Origin: Leptotrichia sp. oral taxon 215 str. W9775
GTDB lineage: Bacteria; Fusobacteriota; Fusobacteriia; Fusobacteriales; Leptotrichiaceae
DNA: 64,000 bases
Assembly (NCBI RefSeq): GCF_000469505.1
Contig: NZ_KI272842.1
Span: forward strand, 17,780 to 81,779
Reading direction: 5' to 3'
Shown: positions 8,414 to 18,132 of the stretch, one piece after another
How positions within the stretch are numbered: position 1 is the stretch's first letter
Layout of the letters: each line of letters starts with the position of its first letter
Made by a program: the position numbers and the translations under genes
Notes under the pieces: model-generated
Database searches by the model: none
The model's input: only the letters and a program-made list of their open reading frames with translations
What the model was told of the DNA's origin: nothing

Positions 8414-9997
8414 ATGGATATATTTTTTGAAGTTGAAAAACTTATTGAATATTCAATAAAAAATGGACTGGTGGAAAGGGAAGATAAACTTCTTGTAACT
8501 AATCTTGTACTGGAATGTCTGGAACTGGACACATACAAGGATTTTTCACCATCTGAAGAAGAAAATATAAGAAAAGAGATAGAAAATGCAGTTTATCCTT
8601 CGGAGATTCTTGATAATATTGTAGACTGGGCTGCAGAAAATGGAAAAATGAAGGGAACAACAGCTACTTTTAAGGATTTACTGAATTCAAAGATAATGGG
8701 ACAGATAGTTCCTAGAACATCACAGGTAAGACGTGAATTCTGGAATGAATATGAAAATAATGGAATTGATAAGTCAACAGAATATTTTTATGGACTGTCT
8801 AAAAAAAGTAACTATATAAGAACAGACAGGATAGCAAAAAATATACAATGGAATTATGAAAATAATTATGGAAGCCTTGAAATAACAATAAATCTTTCAA
8901 AACCTGAAAAAGATCCAAAGGAAATTGCAATGCAGAAAAATATCGTATCAACAAATTATCCTAAATGTCTTTTATGTAAGGAAAATGAAGGATATATGGG
9001 AAGGATAAATCATCCGGGAAGACAGAACCACAGAACGATAAAAATGAATTTGACTAATGAAGAATGGTATTTTCAGTACTCCCCTTATATATATTATAAC
9101 GAGCATTGCATAGTGTTTTCGGGAGAACATCGGCCAATGAAAATAGACAGGGCAGGATTTGAAAGACTGTTTCAGTTTGTTGAGAAGTTCCCCCACTATT
9201 TTATAGGTTCAAATGCAGATTTACCAATAGTTGGAGGCTCTATTCTTTCACATGACCATTTTCAGGGCGGAAGACATGTATTCCCAATGGAAACTGCCAA
9301 AATAAAAGAAAAAATAGAATTTAAAGGTTATGAAGATGTGGAAGCAGGAATTGTGAACTGGCCTATGTCAGTAATAAGAATAAGAGGTGAGAAAGACAGG
9401 CTTGTAGAGCTTTCAGAAAAAATTCTTAATAAATGGATAGACTATGATGCGGAAAAACTTGATATATATTCACATACAAAAGGGGAAAGACATAATACTG
9501 TAACGCCGATAGCAAGATTTAAAAAAGGAAAATATGAAATGGATCTTGTTTTAAGGAATAATCTTACAAACAGTGTTCATCCTCTGGGAATATTTCATCC
9601 ACATGAAGAGCACCATAATATAAAAAAGGAAAACATAGGACTTATTGAAGTAATGGGACTTGCAGTTCTTCCGGGAAGACTGAAGGAAGAAATGTCTGAA
9701 ATAAGAAATTTGCTGGAGAAGGTTAGGGAAACTCAGGAATTTAAGGAAACAGGAAGCTATGAAAAATGTTATGGTGAAATGGAGAATAATGAACAACTGA
9801 AAAAACATGTAAAGTGGCTAAAATACTATCTGGAAACACATAAACTGAAACAGCTTGCAGAAAGTGATATAGAGTTATTCATAAAAAGTGCCATAGGAGA
9901 GACTTTCTCTAGGGTTCTGGAAGATTGTGGAGTATTTAAGAATAACGAGGATGGAGAAAAAGGATTTAGAAAGTTCATAAACAAAGTAAATGAATAA
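8414..9997 (+). CDS. galT: UDP-glucose-hexose-1-phosphate uridylyltransferase, GalT2 family
   Basis: Transfers UMP between UDP-glucose and galactose 1-phosphate. The long form (527 aa from ATG 8414) and the motif SHDHFQGGRH, carrying the nucleotidylated His, mark the Firmicutes-type GalT2 family rather than the 350-aa E. coli type. An ATG at 8396 would add six residues but lacks a ribosome site, whereas GGGAAG lies about 8 bases before 8414. It is the last gene of the gal operon. UDP-galactose 4-epimerase (galE) is absent here and must be encoded elsewhere if the pathway is complete. Confidence 0.93.
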   Translation: MDIFFEVEKLIEYSIKNGLVEREDKLLVTNLVLECLELDTYKDFSPSEEENIRKEIENAVYPSEILDNIVDWAAENGKMKGTTATFKDLLNSKIMGQIVPRTSQVRREFWNEYENNGIDKSTEYFYGLSKKSNYIRTDRIAKNIQWNYENNYGSLEITINLSKPEKDPKEIAMQKNIVSTNYPKCLLCKENEGYMGRINHPGRQNHRTIKMNLTNEEWYFQYSPYIYYNEHCIVFSGEHRPMKIDRAGFERLFQFVEKFPHYFIGSNADLPIVGGSILSHDHFQGGRHVFPMETAKIKEKIEFKGYEDVEAGIVNWPMSVIRIRGEKDRLVELSEKILNKWIDYDAEKLDIYSHTKGERHNTVTPIARFKKGKYEMDLVLRNNLTNSVHPLGIFHPHEEHHNIKKENIGLIEVMGLAVLPGRLKEEMSEIRNLLEKVRETQEFKETGSYEKCYGEMENNEQLKKHVKWLKYYLETHKLKQLAESDIELFIKSAIGETFSRVLEDCGVFKNNEDGEKGFRKFINKVNE

Positions 9998-10119
9998 TAG
10001 GAAATAAGTGTACAGGAAATAAATTTATTTTCCAAAACAGTTTCATAAAATTTAAAACAGCCGTTAATTAGGAAAAAATTATAAAAAACTGAAATATATA
10101 CTGCCAAAAAATTTTTAAA

Positions 10120-10156
10120 AAAACAGTTTTCCTAAAAATAACAGGCTGTTTTTAAT
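10120..10156 (+). terminator. Possible weak terminator after galT
   Basis: AAAACAG and CTGTTTTT can pair around an inner CCT/AGG, followed by T residues. The stem is weak. Nearby, 10015-10033 is an almost perfect 19-bp AT-rich palindrome of unknown role. Confidence 0.35.
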
Positions 10157-10197
10157 ATTGTATTTTCAAATATTGTACATTAGTTAAGAATATTTTC

Positions 10198-10226
10198 TTG
10201 ATTATTTTTATTTTAAATGTTATATA
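10198..10226 (+). promoter_or_regulatory. Promoter of the CBS regulator-ppdK operon
   Basis: TTGATT, 17 bp, TATATA. The -10 lies downstream of an in-frame ATG at 10217, so that ATG cannot be the translation start from this promoter. Confidence 0.55.
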
Positions 10227-10261
10227 TAAAGAAAATGAACATTAATTCAAGGAGAATAAAA

Positions 10262-10858
10262 ATGTTGCTGACAAAAAGACAAAATGAAATATTAATGATG
10301 ATTAAGGAAAAATCACCAATTTCCGGAGATGAAATAGCAAGAAACCTTTCAGTTACAAAGTCTGCACTGAGAACTGATTTTTCAATATTGACAGGTCTGA
10401 AATTAATAACTTCAAAGCCAAATAAAGGATATATTTACAATGGATGTACAGCAAATGTAGTGAAAAATCATATGAGTCCACAAAATTCAATTGACATAAA
10501 AACAAGTGTATATGATGCAGTTATCCACCTTTTCAACTATGATCTGGGAACTCTGATTGTAGTTGAAAATGGTAAACTTGTAGGAATTATATCAAGGAAG
10601 GATCTGCTGAAATCAGCCCTACATGGGAAAAATATGGAGAAAATTCCTGTCAGCATGATTATGACAAGAATGCCGAACATAGTGTACTGCTTTGAAAATG
10701 ACACCGTACTCGATGCAATAGAAAAAATTATTAAACATGAAATTGATTCACTGCCTGTATTAAGAAAAGAAAATGGGAAACTAATTCTTGTTGGCAGATT
10801 TACAAAAACCAATGCTATAAAATTGTATTATCAGGAACTTAAAAATAAAAATATTTAG
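10262..10858 (+). CDS. HTH and CBS-pair transcriptional regulator (CcpN-like)
   Basis: 198-aa DNA-binding regulator. An N-terminal winged-helix of the DeoR/HTH_11 type (residues 1-60, with GDEIARNLSVTKSALRTDF as recognition region) is followed by two CBS domains (about 75-195) that usually sense adenine nucleotides. This is the layout of CcpN, the repressor of gluconeogenic genes in Bacillus. The gene lies 12 bp upstream of pyruvate phosphate dikinase and is probably co-transcribed with it, so it likely regulates PEP synthesis. The start at 10262 is chosen because of GGAG 7 bases upstream; ATG 10217 lies inside the promoter. Confidence 0.8.
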   Translation: MLLTKRQNEILMMIKEKSPISGDEIARNLSVTKSALRTDFSILTGLKLITSKPNKGYIYNGCTANVVKNHMSPQNSIDIKTSVYDAVIHLFNYDLGTLIVVENGKLVGIISRKDLLKSALHGKNMEKIPVSMIMTRMPNIVYCFENDTVLDAIEKIIKHEIDSLPVLRKENGKLILVGRFTKTNAIKLYYQELKNKNI

Positions 10859-10870
10859 GAGGAAAGAGCA

Positions 10871-13426
10871 ATGAAGCAGGTTTACGAGTTTAAAGAAGGT
10901 GGAAAAGAAATGATTCCAATACTGGGAGGAAAAGGGGGAAATCTTTCTGAAATGGTGAAGATAGGTCTTCCTATACCTTATGGAATTATAGTTTCCACAA
11001 CAGCATGCAATCAGTTTTTTAAAGACGGTAAAGAACTTTCCGAATCGTTGAAGGAAGAAATTTTGAAAAATATTCAAATTTTGGAAAGTACAACAGGTAA
11101 AAAAATTCAGTCTGACAATCCTCTATTAGTATCAGTAAGATCAGGTGCTCCAATTTCAATGCCGGGAATGATGGACACAATACTGAATGTAGGATTTAAT
11201 GATGATGTTGCACAGAAAATGCTTGATATAACAGGAGACGAAGATTTTGTGTATTCTTCCTATCTGAGATTTGTTCAGATGTTTTCTGAAATAACTGAAG
11301 GAATTGAAAGAAAAAGATTTATGGAACTGAAATCTGACAACTATAAGGATCAGATAAAAGAAGGAAAACAGATATATAAAGATGAATGTGGAAAAGAATT
11401 TCCTGAAAAATTTGAAGACCAGATATTCCGTGCAGTAAAAGCTATCTTTAACTCGTGGAATAATGACAGGGCAATATTATACAGAAAACTTAATAATATT
11501 GATAATAATATGGGGACAGCTGTTATCATTCAGGAAATGGTATTTGGAAACCTTAATGAAAAATCAGGAACAGGAGTACTGTTTACAAGAAATCCTTCCA
11601 CAGGAAAAGATGAAATTTTTGGAGAAGTTCTTTTAAATGCACAGGGAGAAGATATTGTTGCAGGAATAAGAACTCCTGATGATATAAACCTTTTAAAAAC
11701 AACTATGCCTATCATATACGATGAACTTGTAAAAACAACAAAAAAACTTGAAAAACATAATAAAGACATGCAGGATATTGAATTTACAATTGAAAATTCC
11801 AAACTGTTTATTTTACAGACAAGAAATGGAAAAAGAACGCCGGAAGCTTCCCTGAAAATTGCAATGGATATGGTAAAGGAAAATATTCTGACTAAGGAAG
11901 AAGCTATTCTTAAGGTTGAACCTTCTTCAATAAACAAGCTTTTAAATGGAGATTTTGATGAAAAGTTCCTGAAGGAAGCGACTTTCCTGACAAAAGGGCT
12001 TGCAGCATCATCCGGAGTGGCTGTTGGTCGTATAATGTTTGATTCAAAGAAAGTAAAAATAAGGGAAAAAACAATACTTGTAAGGGAAGAAACTTCGCCT
12101 GAAGACCTTCAGGGAATGACTCTTGCCCAAGGAATAGTTACGCTAAAAGGTGGAGCAACTTCACATGGTGCGGTAGTTGCCAGAGGAATGGGGAAATGCT
12201 GTGTAACAGGATGTTCAGAAATAAAAATTGATGAAATAAAAAGAACCATGACAGTAGGGGAATATGTACTGAAGGAAGGGGATTTCATATCTGTCAGCGG
12301 ACATACCGGGGAAATATTCTTAGGAAAAATACCTTTAAAGGAAAACAGTTTTTCAGATGAACTGAAGGAATTTATATCATGGGCGGCAGATGTAAAGAGA
12401 ATGGAAGTAAGAATGAATGCCGACACGCCTGAAGATGCAAAACAGGGAAAATCCTTCGGAGCTGCAGGAATTGGATTATGCAGAACAGAGCACATGTTCT
12501 TTAAGCATGATAAAATATGGGCAATAAGAGATTTTATACTAAGTGACAGAGGAGAAGAAAAGAAAAAATCACTTAAAAAATTATTTGAACTTCAGAAGAA
12601 GGATTTCCTTGAAATACTTGAAATACTTGACGGAAGTGAAGTAAATGTAAGACTGCTTGACCCGCCTGTACATGAATTCCTTCCAAAAACAAAGGAAGAC
12701 AGGGAAAAAATGGCAGAAATTCTTGGAAAGCCTGTGGAAGAAATTGAAATAAGAATACGTAAATTAAAAGATGAAAATCCAATGTTAGGTCATAGAGGAT
12801 GCCGTCTGGGAGTAAGTTATCCAGAACTTTACAGAATGCAGGGGAAAGCAATAATGGAAGCTGCTTATGAATGTTCAAAAAAAGGAATAAAAGTTCATCC
12901 TGAAATAATGATACCATTTATAATGGAAGCAAAGGAACTTGCTTACCTGAAAAAGGAAATAGAAGAAGAAATTGAAATTCTGTTTGAAGAAATAGGAGAA
13001 AGAGTGGAATATAAGCTTGGAACAATGATAGAAATACCAAGAGCCTGCCTGCTTGCTGATGAAATAGCGGAACACGCGGATTTCTTCTCATTCGGTACAA
13101 ATGACCTGACTCAAATGTCAATGGGACTTTCAAGGGATGATTCAGTGAAATTCCTGGATGATTACAGGGAAAAAGGAATATGGGAAGGAGAGCCTTTCTA
13201 TTCCATAGATACAAAATCTGTAACTAAACTTGTTAAAATTGCACTGGACAATGCAAAACCTGTTAAACCTGATTTAAAAATAGGAGTATGCGGTGAACAT
13301 GGAGGAGATCCAAAAAGTATAGAATTTTTTGAAAATAACAACTTTGATTATATAAGTTGTTCACCATTTAGAATACCTACCGCAATACTTGCCGCGGCGC
13401 AGGCTTATTTGAGAAAAGAAAAATAA
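10871..13426 (+). CDS. ppdK: Pyruvate, phosphate dikinase
   Basis: Reversibly converts ATP, pyruvate and phosphate to AMP, PPi and PEP. The 851-aa protein begins with the ATP-grasp-like domain (GGKGGNLSEM). The phosphorylated His432 lies in GGATSHGAVVARG and the C-terminal PEP/pyruvate barrel contains the CGEHGGDP motif. Length and order match bacterial PPDK. A strong site (AGGAGG) precedes the ATG. The bifunctional PPDK regulatory protein gene is not adjacent; a CcpN-like regulator is. With the PEP carboxylase gene 1.5 kb away it points to active PEP/pyruvate/oxaloacetate interconversion. Confidence 0.96.
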   Translation: MKQVYEFKEGGKEMIPILGGKGGNLSEMVKIGLPIPYGIIVSTTACNQFFKDGKELSESLKEEILKNIQILESTTGKKIQSDNPLLVSVRSGAPISMPGMMDTILNVGFNDDVAQKMLDITGDEDFVYSSYLRFVQMFSEITEGIERKRFMELKSDNYKDQIKEGKQIYKDECGKEFPEKFEDQIFRAVKAIFNSWNNDRAILYRKLNNIDNNMGTAVIIQEMVFGNLNEKSGTGVLFTRNPSTGKDEIFGEVLLNAQGEDIVAGIRTPDDINLLKTTMPIIYDELVKTTKKLEKHNKDMQDIEFTIENSKLFILQTRNGKRTPEASLKIAMDMVKENILTKEEAILKVEPSSINKLLNGDFDEKFLKEATFLTKGLAASSGVAVGRIMFDSKKVKIREKTILVREETSPEDLQGMTLAQGIVTLKGGATSHGAVVARGMGKCCVTGCSEIKIDEIKRTMTVGEYVLKEGDFISVSGHTGEIFLGKIPLKENSFSDELKEFISWAADVKRMEVRMNADTPEDAKQGKSFGAAGIGLCRTEHMFFKHDKIWAIRDFILSDRGEEKKKSLKKLFELQKKDFLEILEILDGSEVNVRLLDPPVHEFLPKTKEDREKMAEILGKPVEEIEIRIRKLKDENPMLGHRGCRLGVSYPELYRMQGKAIMEAAYECSKKGIKVHPEIMIPFIMEAKELAYLKKEIEEEIEILFEEIGERVEYKLGTMIEIPRACLLADEIAEHADFFSFGTNDLTQMSMGLSRDDSVKFLDDYREKGIWEGEPFYSIDTKSVTKLVKIALDNAKPVKPDLKIGVCGEHGGDPKSIEFFENNNFDYISCSPFRIPTAILAAAQAYLRKEK

Positions 13427-13449
13427 TAAAACAGCTGTTATAATTTTAC

Positions 13450-13478
13450 TTGACTGAATGGACTGTATGTATTAAAAT
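13450..13478 (+). promoter_or_regulatory. Promoter upstream of the 13583 membrane protein gene
   Basis: TTGACT, 17 bp, TAAAAT, with a leader of roughly 100 nt. It begins only 24 bp after the ppdK stop; no clear terminator separates them, only a short palindrome (AACAGCTGTT). Confidence 0.6.
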
Positions 13479-13582
13479 AACAATATATATTTTTCATATA
13501 TTGAAATTTTTTACATGCAGTTTCTTTAATTTATGTATAAAATTATAAAAAAAGCAATATAAATTTACTTTAGGAGGTATTA

Positions 13583-14398
13583 ATGGGTAACAATGTGAAC
13601 ATCGACAAATCAAGAGTAAAAAAGGTCATCGAGCCTAGTTTTGACAAAAAGTACAGTGGTGTAATTCTTCCGGTAGTCTTTTTTATTGTGCTGGCTCCAC
13701 TTATATGGATGACAGTGACAACTCTTTTTGATGCTGAAAATACAAGGGCAAATAAGCCGGCATTAGTTATATTACTGTTAGGAATTATAGCATTTCTGGT
13801 GGGAATAAGTTTTTTAGGAAGATGGATTACTAAAAAAATTATAAAAGTGTACCTTTATGACAAGGGATTTCAAACAAATAAAGACAGTCAGGAAGTTTAT
13901 TATAAGGATCTTACATATTTCTATCTTCCTGGTATGAAGTCAAATACTTTTTCAGCAATTCTGTACGGAAATAAAGATGGCCAGTGGAGTTTTATTCCTG
14001 GAGCACCATTTAAAAAGAATGCTTTTTATATATGGCAGGATGACTATATTAAAAATGTATTTCCTGATGCTATTTCCAACATAGAAAATGGAGGAAAAGA
14101 AGAATTTTACTTAAGATCTGTAAAGGATCTTCAGAAAGATGCAATGCTGGGAGTAGGTAAGAAAAAAGTAAAACAAATAGGAGAGAGCCTTCCTAAACTT
14201 GAAAAAATAACTGTAACAAAGGATTATATTGCCTTTGCAGAAGAAATCTATAACTGGGAAAATTACAAAGTTGAAGTTACTCCGCTTGCTATAAAGATAT
14301 CAGACCTTAGTGGGAACATAAGAGTAAATTATGGAAAATTTGCTGTGTCAAATCTTGATTTACTGTCAGTTCTAATTAATAGACTTAATAGAAACTAA
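13583..14398 (+). CDS. Uncharacterised membrane protein with two TM segments
   Basis: 271 aa, family not recognised. Two hydrophobic segments (about residues 28-48 and 61-82) follow a short charged N-terminus. A hydrophilic C-terminal part of about 185 aa follows, probably cytoplasmic, with alternating beta-type strands reminiscent of PH-like domains (guess only). RBS AGGAGG and own promoter. A strong terminator follows, so it is monocistronic. Confidence 0.7.
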   Translation: MGNNVNIDKSRVKKVIEPSFDKKYSGVILPVVFFIVLAPLIWMTVTTLFDAENTRANKPALVILLLGIIAFLVGISFLGRWITKKIIKVYLYDKGFQTNKDSQEVYYKDLTYFYLPGMKSNTFSAILYGNKDGQWSFIPGAPFKKNAFYIWQDDYIKNVFPDAISNIENGGKEEFYLRSVKDLQKDAMLGVGKKKVKQIGESLPKLEKITVTKDYIAFAEEIYNWENYKVEVTPLAIKISDLSGNIRVNYGKFAVSNLDLLSVLINRLNRN

Positions 14399-14426
14399 TT
14401 TTTTCATAATAAATCTTTTTAAAGCA

Positions 14427-14475
14427 AAAAAATAAGGAACTATCTGTGAAAAACAGATTTTGGTTCCTTATTTTT
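14427..14475 (+). terminator. Rho-independent terminator
   Basis: AATAAGGAAC pairs with GTTCCTTATT and an inner ATCTGT with ACAGAT, followed by a T run. A-rich sequence on the other side could let it act in both directions. Confidence 0.85.
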
Positions 14476-14536
14476 ATTATAAAATTAATTTATCATTAAT
14501 GAAAATAAATATAAAATGATATATAAATTTAAAATA

Positions 14537-14571
14537 AAAAAGTAAGTTTACTTTTTTATAAACTTACTTTA
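14537..14571 (-). terminator. Terminator overlapping the rpmB stop codon
   Basis: On the minus strand AAAGTAAGTTTA pairs with TAAACTTACTTT across a 7-10 base loop and a T run follows. The stop codon TAA of rpmB lies inside the left arm, so translation to the end would cover part of the hairpin. Confidence 0.8.
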
Positions 14572-14827
14572 CAGAAAACAGTGCTTTTGCTATTTTTGGA
14601 CTTAAATTTTCTTTATTTTCCAATAATATTTTTTTAACCTGATCAACATTTTTTCCTTTTAATGTTTTCATAGCTTTAGTACAAACTCTTACCTTTAGTT
14701 CAGAACCATTAATGTTTAATGTCATAACTTGAAGGTTTGGTCTCCATATTCTTTTAGAAGATCTATGAGAGTGGCTCACTGTGTTTCCGTGTCCTGTACT
14801 TTTTCCGAAAACTTCACATCTTTGCAT
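14564..14827 (-). CDS. rpmB: 50S ribosomal protein L28
   Basis: Large-subunit ribosomal protein, 87 aa. The N-terminus MQRCEVFGKSTGHGN and the segment SHRSSKRIWRPNLQ are the L28 signature; the family ranges from about 62 to 95 aa. Only one Cys remains of the zinc pairs found in some L28 forms, so this is a zinc-free type. AGGAGG precedes the ATG. It lies 79 bp downstream of ppc but has its own promoter. Confidence 0.93.
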   Translation of the reverse strand: MQRCEVFGKSTGHGNTVSHSHRSSKRIWRPNLQVMTLNINGSELKVRVCTKAMKTLKGKNVDQVKKILLENKENLSPKIAKALFSVK

Positions 14828-14859
14828 AAATGTTCCCTCCTTTACACATATCGAAATTT

Positions 14860-14888
14860 ATTTTATCATATTTTCTAAATTATTACAA
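14860..14888 (-). promoter_or_regulatory. Promoter of rpmB
   Basis: Minus strand TTGTAA (14888-14883), 17 bp, TAAAAT (14865-14860), with TG one base before the -10. Confidence 0.65.
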
Positions 14889-14906
14889 GTCTTTTTCATT
14901 CTTTTT

Positions 14907-17705
14907 CTATCCGCTGTTACGAAGTCCAGTTGCAAGTCCGTTTATAGAGATGTGGATAGCTTTTTTCAATTCATCAGATTCATCACCGTCTCTCAATCTT
15001 TTCAATAGTTCCACCTGAAGATAGTTCATTGAATCAAAGTAGGCAAGACGATTTTTAAGGCTGCTCGCAAGTTCAGGGTTGTCAGCCAGCAGAACATCGT
15101 TTCCGGTAATTTTTTTCAGAACATCTATAGTCAGTTCCCATTCTCTTACAATTTTTTCAAAAATTTCCTGAGCAGTTTTCTGGTCACTTGCAAGTTTTAC
15201 ATATTCTGAAGCAATTGTCATGTCGGATTTTGATAAAACCATGTCTACATTTGAAATAACCGATTTAAAGAAAGGCCATTCCTTGTACATATTCTGAAGA
15301 ATCGAAAGATTGTCTTCATTATTTTGTATCCATTCTGTAAAGGCTGAACCGACACCATACCACCCTGGAAGCATTATACGGGCCTGTGACCATGAAAATA
15401 CCCATGGTATGGCTCTTAAGCTTTCAAGTGACTGAGTCTTCTTACGTGAAGAAGGTCTCGAACCTATGTTTAATCCTGCAATGGCATTAATAGGTGTCAC
15501 TTCAAAGAAAAAGTTTGAAAATCCTTCTGTATTGTAGACTAAATTACGGTAGACATCATAGCTTAAATCAGAAATTTTTGAAATAATATTTTCATATTTT
15601 TCCCAGTTTGCATCTTCTTCAGTTAAGGCAGTAGATTCCAGTGCGGCTGAAACCAGAGCTTCCAGATTTTTCAATCCCAAGTCAGGATTTCCATATTTTG
15701 CACCAATAACTTCCCCCTGTTCTGTAAGACGGATAGTTCCGGCTGTGCTTCCTTCCGGCTGTGCAAGAATAGCTTCGTAGCTTGGTCCTCCTCCACGGCC
15801 TACAGTTCCTCCTCTACCATGGAAGAATGAAATTTGAACATTGAATTTTTTACCTATTTTTGTAAGTTCTTTCTGTGCCTTATATAATGACCAGCTTGAA
15901 CTTAGATATCCTCCGTCTTTGTTACTATCTGAATATCCAAGCATTACTTCCTGTTTTCTTCCTCTTTTTGCCATCCATTTTTCAACTAACGGCAATGAGA
16001 ACCATTTTGTCAGTATTTCCGGTGCTGCTTCAAGATCTTCAACTGTTTCAAATAAAGGTACAATCTGAAGGTCGCAGAATTCGTTTCCTTCATTTCCTTT
16101 TGCGAGGTTAGCTTCCTTCAGTAAAATTGCTACTTCCAGCATGTCAGATACACTTGTTGCATGAGAAATAAGGTTCTTTTCAACAATTTTTTCTCCAAAT
16201 CTTTTTCTTAATGACTTAACTTTTCTGAATATTGCAAGTTCTCCGGAAAGAAGTTCGCTTTGAGGTATTGTTTCATCACTCAAAATACGTGGATCGTGTT
16301 CCAGTTCCCTAAGCAGTACTTCACAACGTGCATCTTCAGAAAGACTTAAGTAGTCGCCTAAAATATTTGCACTTTTCAGAAGTTCGGCCACACAGACTTC
16401 GTGTACACCTGAATCCTGTCTCAAGTCAATTGTTGCAAGGTGGAATCCAAAAATTTTAGTTGCACTTATAAGATTCTGAAGACTTCCTTTTACTAAAAAT
16501 CCGGCATTGTTCTTAACAAGCGAATCAGCTAATATTTCCAGATCCTTGGTAAATTCTTCAGAACAGCTGTAAGGATTGTCAATTACGTTCTTTCTTTTTG
16601 GTGGCAGTACTTCCGTATTTTCGCATAAATTGTATGCTGTAGCCAGAAGTCTGTCGTTTATTGCAGTCAACGCACGTCTATAAGGCTCGTTTACACGATG
16701 CGGAGAAACTTCTCCTGCCATTTCTGACAGTTTTTCCAGGTCTTCTGTTATATTTACCATAGTATTTGACATGGATAAATCACGATATATCAGTTCCACT
16801 TCATCCAAGTAATGAAGGAAAAGTCTAAGAGCCTGTGCCTGTGCCGATGTTTCAAGAGTATTTACGGTAACGTAAGGATTTCCATCACGATCTCCTCCAA
16901 TCCACATTCCCATAGTAAGTGGAATTAGATTTTCTGCAGTTTCATTATCTTCTCCAAGTTTTTTAGAAATTTCCTGGAATTTATTTATTAAATTTGGAAT
17001 TTCATTAAAGAAAGTTATATTATAATATCCAAGTACATTGCTTATTTCATCAACGACTCTTAATTTTGAAGTTCTTAACATGGAAGTCTGCCATAAAATC
17101 TGCACACCTCTGTTTAAATCATCAATCCACTGTGCTTCATCAATCTGGTGATTTTTTACGCTTTCATGTAAATCCAGGATATTTGTAATTTTTCTTATCA
17201 TGTCAAGAATACTTTTTCTTTGAACCTGTGTAGGATGTGCTGTCAATACAGGGACAACATCTACACTTTTCATTGCATTTAATATTTTTTCGTTACTTAT
17301 TCCTTTTTCCTTTAAGTTTTTCAGTGATTTTTCCAATGTACCTATCTGGATTTTATTGGAAAATTTTGCATTTCTATGCTGATGTGTCTGATACACATCT
17401 TCTGCAATATTCGCCAAAACTGAAAAGTGACTGAATCCTCTGATTACACGTAGGATTTCATGGTCGCTCAGCTGGCTGCAGAAAGTGGATAAATTTTTAC
17501 GGCTTTCCTGATTTTTTGTTTTATAATACTGTATTGAAGCCTCTCTCAGACTTTCGGTAGCCTGATAAATATGTAATCCGGCATAATTAAAAATCGATTC
17601 CCCAAGAAGTGCCCCAAAAAGCCTGTTATGTTCAAGAAGTGTCTGCTGCTGTTCATCAAGCTTTACAGCGGGTAAGGGAGTAACAGGTAAATTTTTTAAA
17701 TCCAT
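14907..17705 (-). CDS. ppc: Phosphoenolpyruvate carboxylase
   Basis: Carboxylates PEP with bicarbonate to oxaloacetate (anaplerosis). The catalytic-His motif reads TAHPTQVQRKS near residue 139; E. coli has TAHPTE, while the Gln form is known from some Gram-positive enzymes. Other hallmarks are FHGRGGTVGRGGG, the second signature VMLGYSDSNKDGGYLSS and the C-terminal RNSG. The upstream TTG at 17756 lacks a ribosome site; ATG 17705 has AGGTGG 8 bases before it, giving 932 aa, a normal length. Confidence 0.95.
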   Translation of the reverse strand: MDLKNLPVTPLPAVKLDEQQQTLLEHNRLFGALLGESIFNYAGLHIYQATESLREASIQYYKTKNQESRKNLSTFCSQLSDHEILRVIRGFSHFSVLANIAEDVYQTHQHRNAKFSNKIQIGTLEKSLKNLKEKGISNEKILNAMKSVDVVPVLTAHPTQVQRKSILDMIRKITNILDLHESVKNHQIDEAQWIDDLNRGVQILWQTSMLRTSKLRVVDEISNVLGYYNITFFNEIPNLINKFQEISKKLGEDNETAENLIPLTMGMWIGGDRDGNPYVTVNTLETSAQAQALRLFLHYLDEVELIYRDLSMSNTMVNITEDLEKLSEMAGEVSPHRVNEPYRRALTAINDRLLATAYNLCENTEVLPPKRKNVIDNPYSCSEEFTKDLEILADSLVKNNAGFLVKGSLQNLISATKIFGFHLATIDLRQDSGVHEVCVAELLKSANILGDYLSLSEDARCEVLLRELEHDPRILSDETIPQSELLSGELAIFRKVKSLRKRFGEKIVEKNLISHATSVSDMLEVAILLKEANLAKGNEGNEFCDLQIVPLFETVEDLEAAPEILTKWFSLPLVEKWMAKRGRKQEVMLGYSDSNKDGGYLSSSWSLYKAQKELTKIGKKFNVQISFFHGRGGTVGRGGGPSYEAILAQPEGSTAGTIRLTEQGEVIGAKYGNPDLGLKNLEALVSAALESTALTEEDANWEKYENIISKISDLSYDVYRNLVYNTEGFSNFFFEVTPINAIAGLNIGSRPSSRKKTQSLESLRAIPWVFSWSQARIMLPGWYGVGSAFTEWIQNNEDNLSILQNMYKEWPFFKSVISNVDMVLSKSDMTIASEYVKLASDQKTAQEIFEKIVREWELTIDVLKKITGNDVLLADNPELASSLKNRLAYFDSMNYLQVELLKRLRDGDESDELKKAIHISINGLATGLRNSG

Positions 17706-17775
17706 GTATGATACCACCTTTTTATTTAATTTATATATGTTATTCAAATTTTGCAATCATATCCAAACGCTATAG

Positions 17776-17784
17776 ATTATATCA
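17776..17784 (-). promoter_or_regulatory. Extended -10 promoter of ppc
   Basis: Minus strand TG-A-TATAAT, with a weak TTTAAA at the -35 position. It lies about 70 bp upstream of ATG 17705 and just upstream of TTG 17756. Confidence 0.5.
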
Positions 17785-18003
17785 TAAAATGAGAGTTATT
17801 TAAATGAAAAAGTAATATAAGTTTTATATAGAGGTAATAAATAACATGAATATTATGCCAAAGAGAAAACAAATGGAAAATGTTAAAAAATAGGATATAA
17901 TTTAATTGGAGTAATGGTTAATAATAATTTAAAAAGAATAAAGGTGAAATAATGAAGATTTTATTTATAATTTTTATTATCCTAATATTTAAAATCTTAT
18001 TAT

Positions 18004-18031
18004 TTGTAAAAGTCTGATTTCGTGTTATAAT
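18004..18031 (+). promoter_or_regulatory. Promoter of the mutS2 operon
   Basis: TTGTAA, 16 bp, TATAAT with TG one base upstream. The other part of the 427-bp gap between ppc and mutS2 holds another TATAAT (about 17900) but no gene I can support. Confidence 0.65.
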
Positions 18032-18132
18032 AATTCTGAATAACGTCAGAGTATATTCCCAGTTTGGAAAATATGGAAAATGTTATTTAAAACAAAAAAT
18101 AAATGGAATTAGACAGAAAAGAAGGAAGAAAA

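Noticed and set aside
10015..10033. AT-rich palindrome after galT as a regulatory site
   Set aside because: It has only A/T arms apart from terminal GG/CC and no promoter nearby; noted but not supported as an operator.
12573..13214. Overlapping minus-strand open frames inside ppdK
   Set aside because: They are shadows of a highly conserved gene, lacking ribosome sites and with Phe/Leu-rich nonsense composition.
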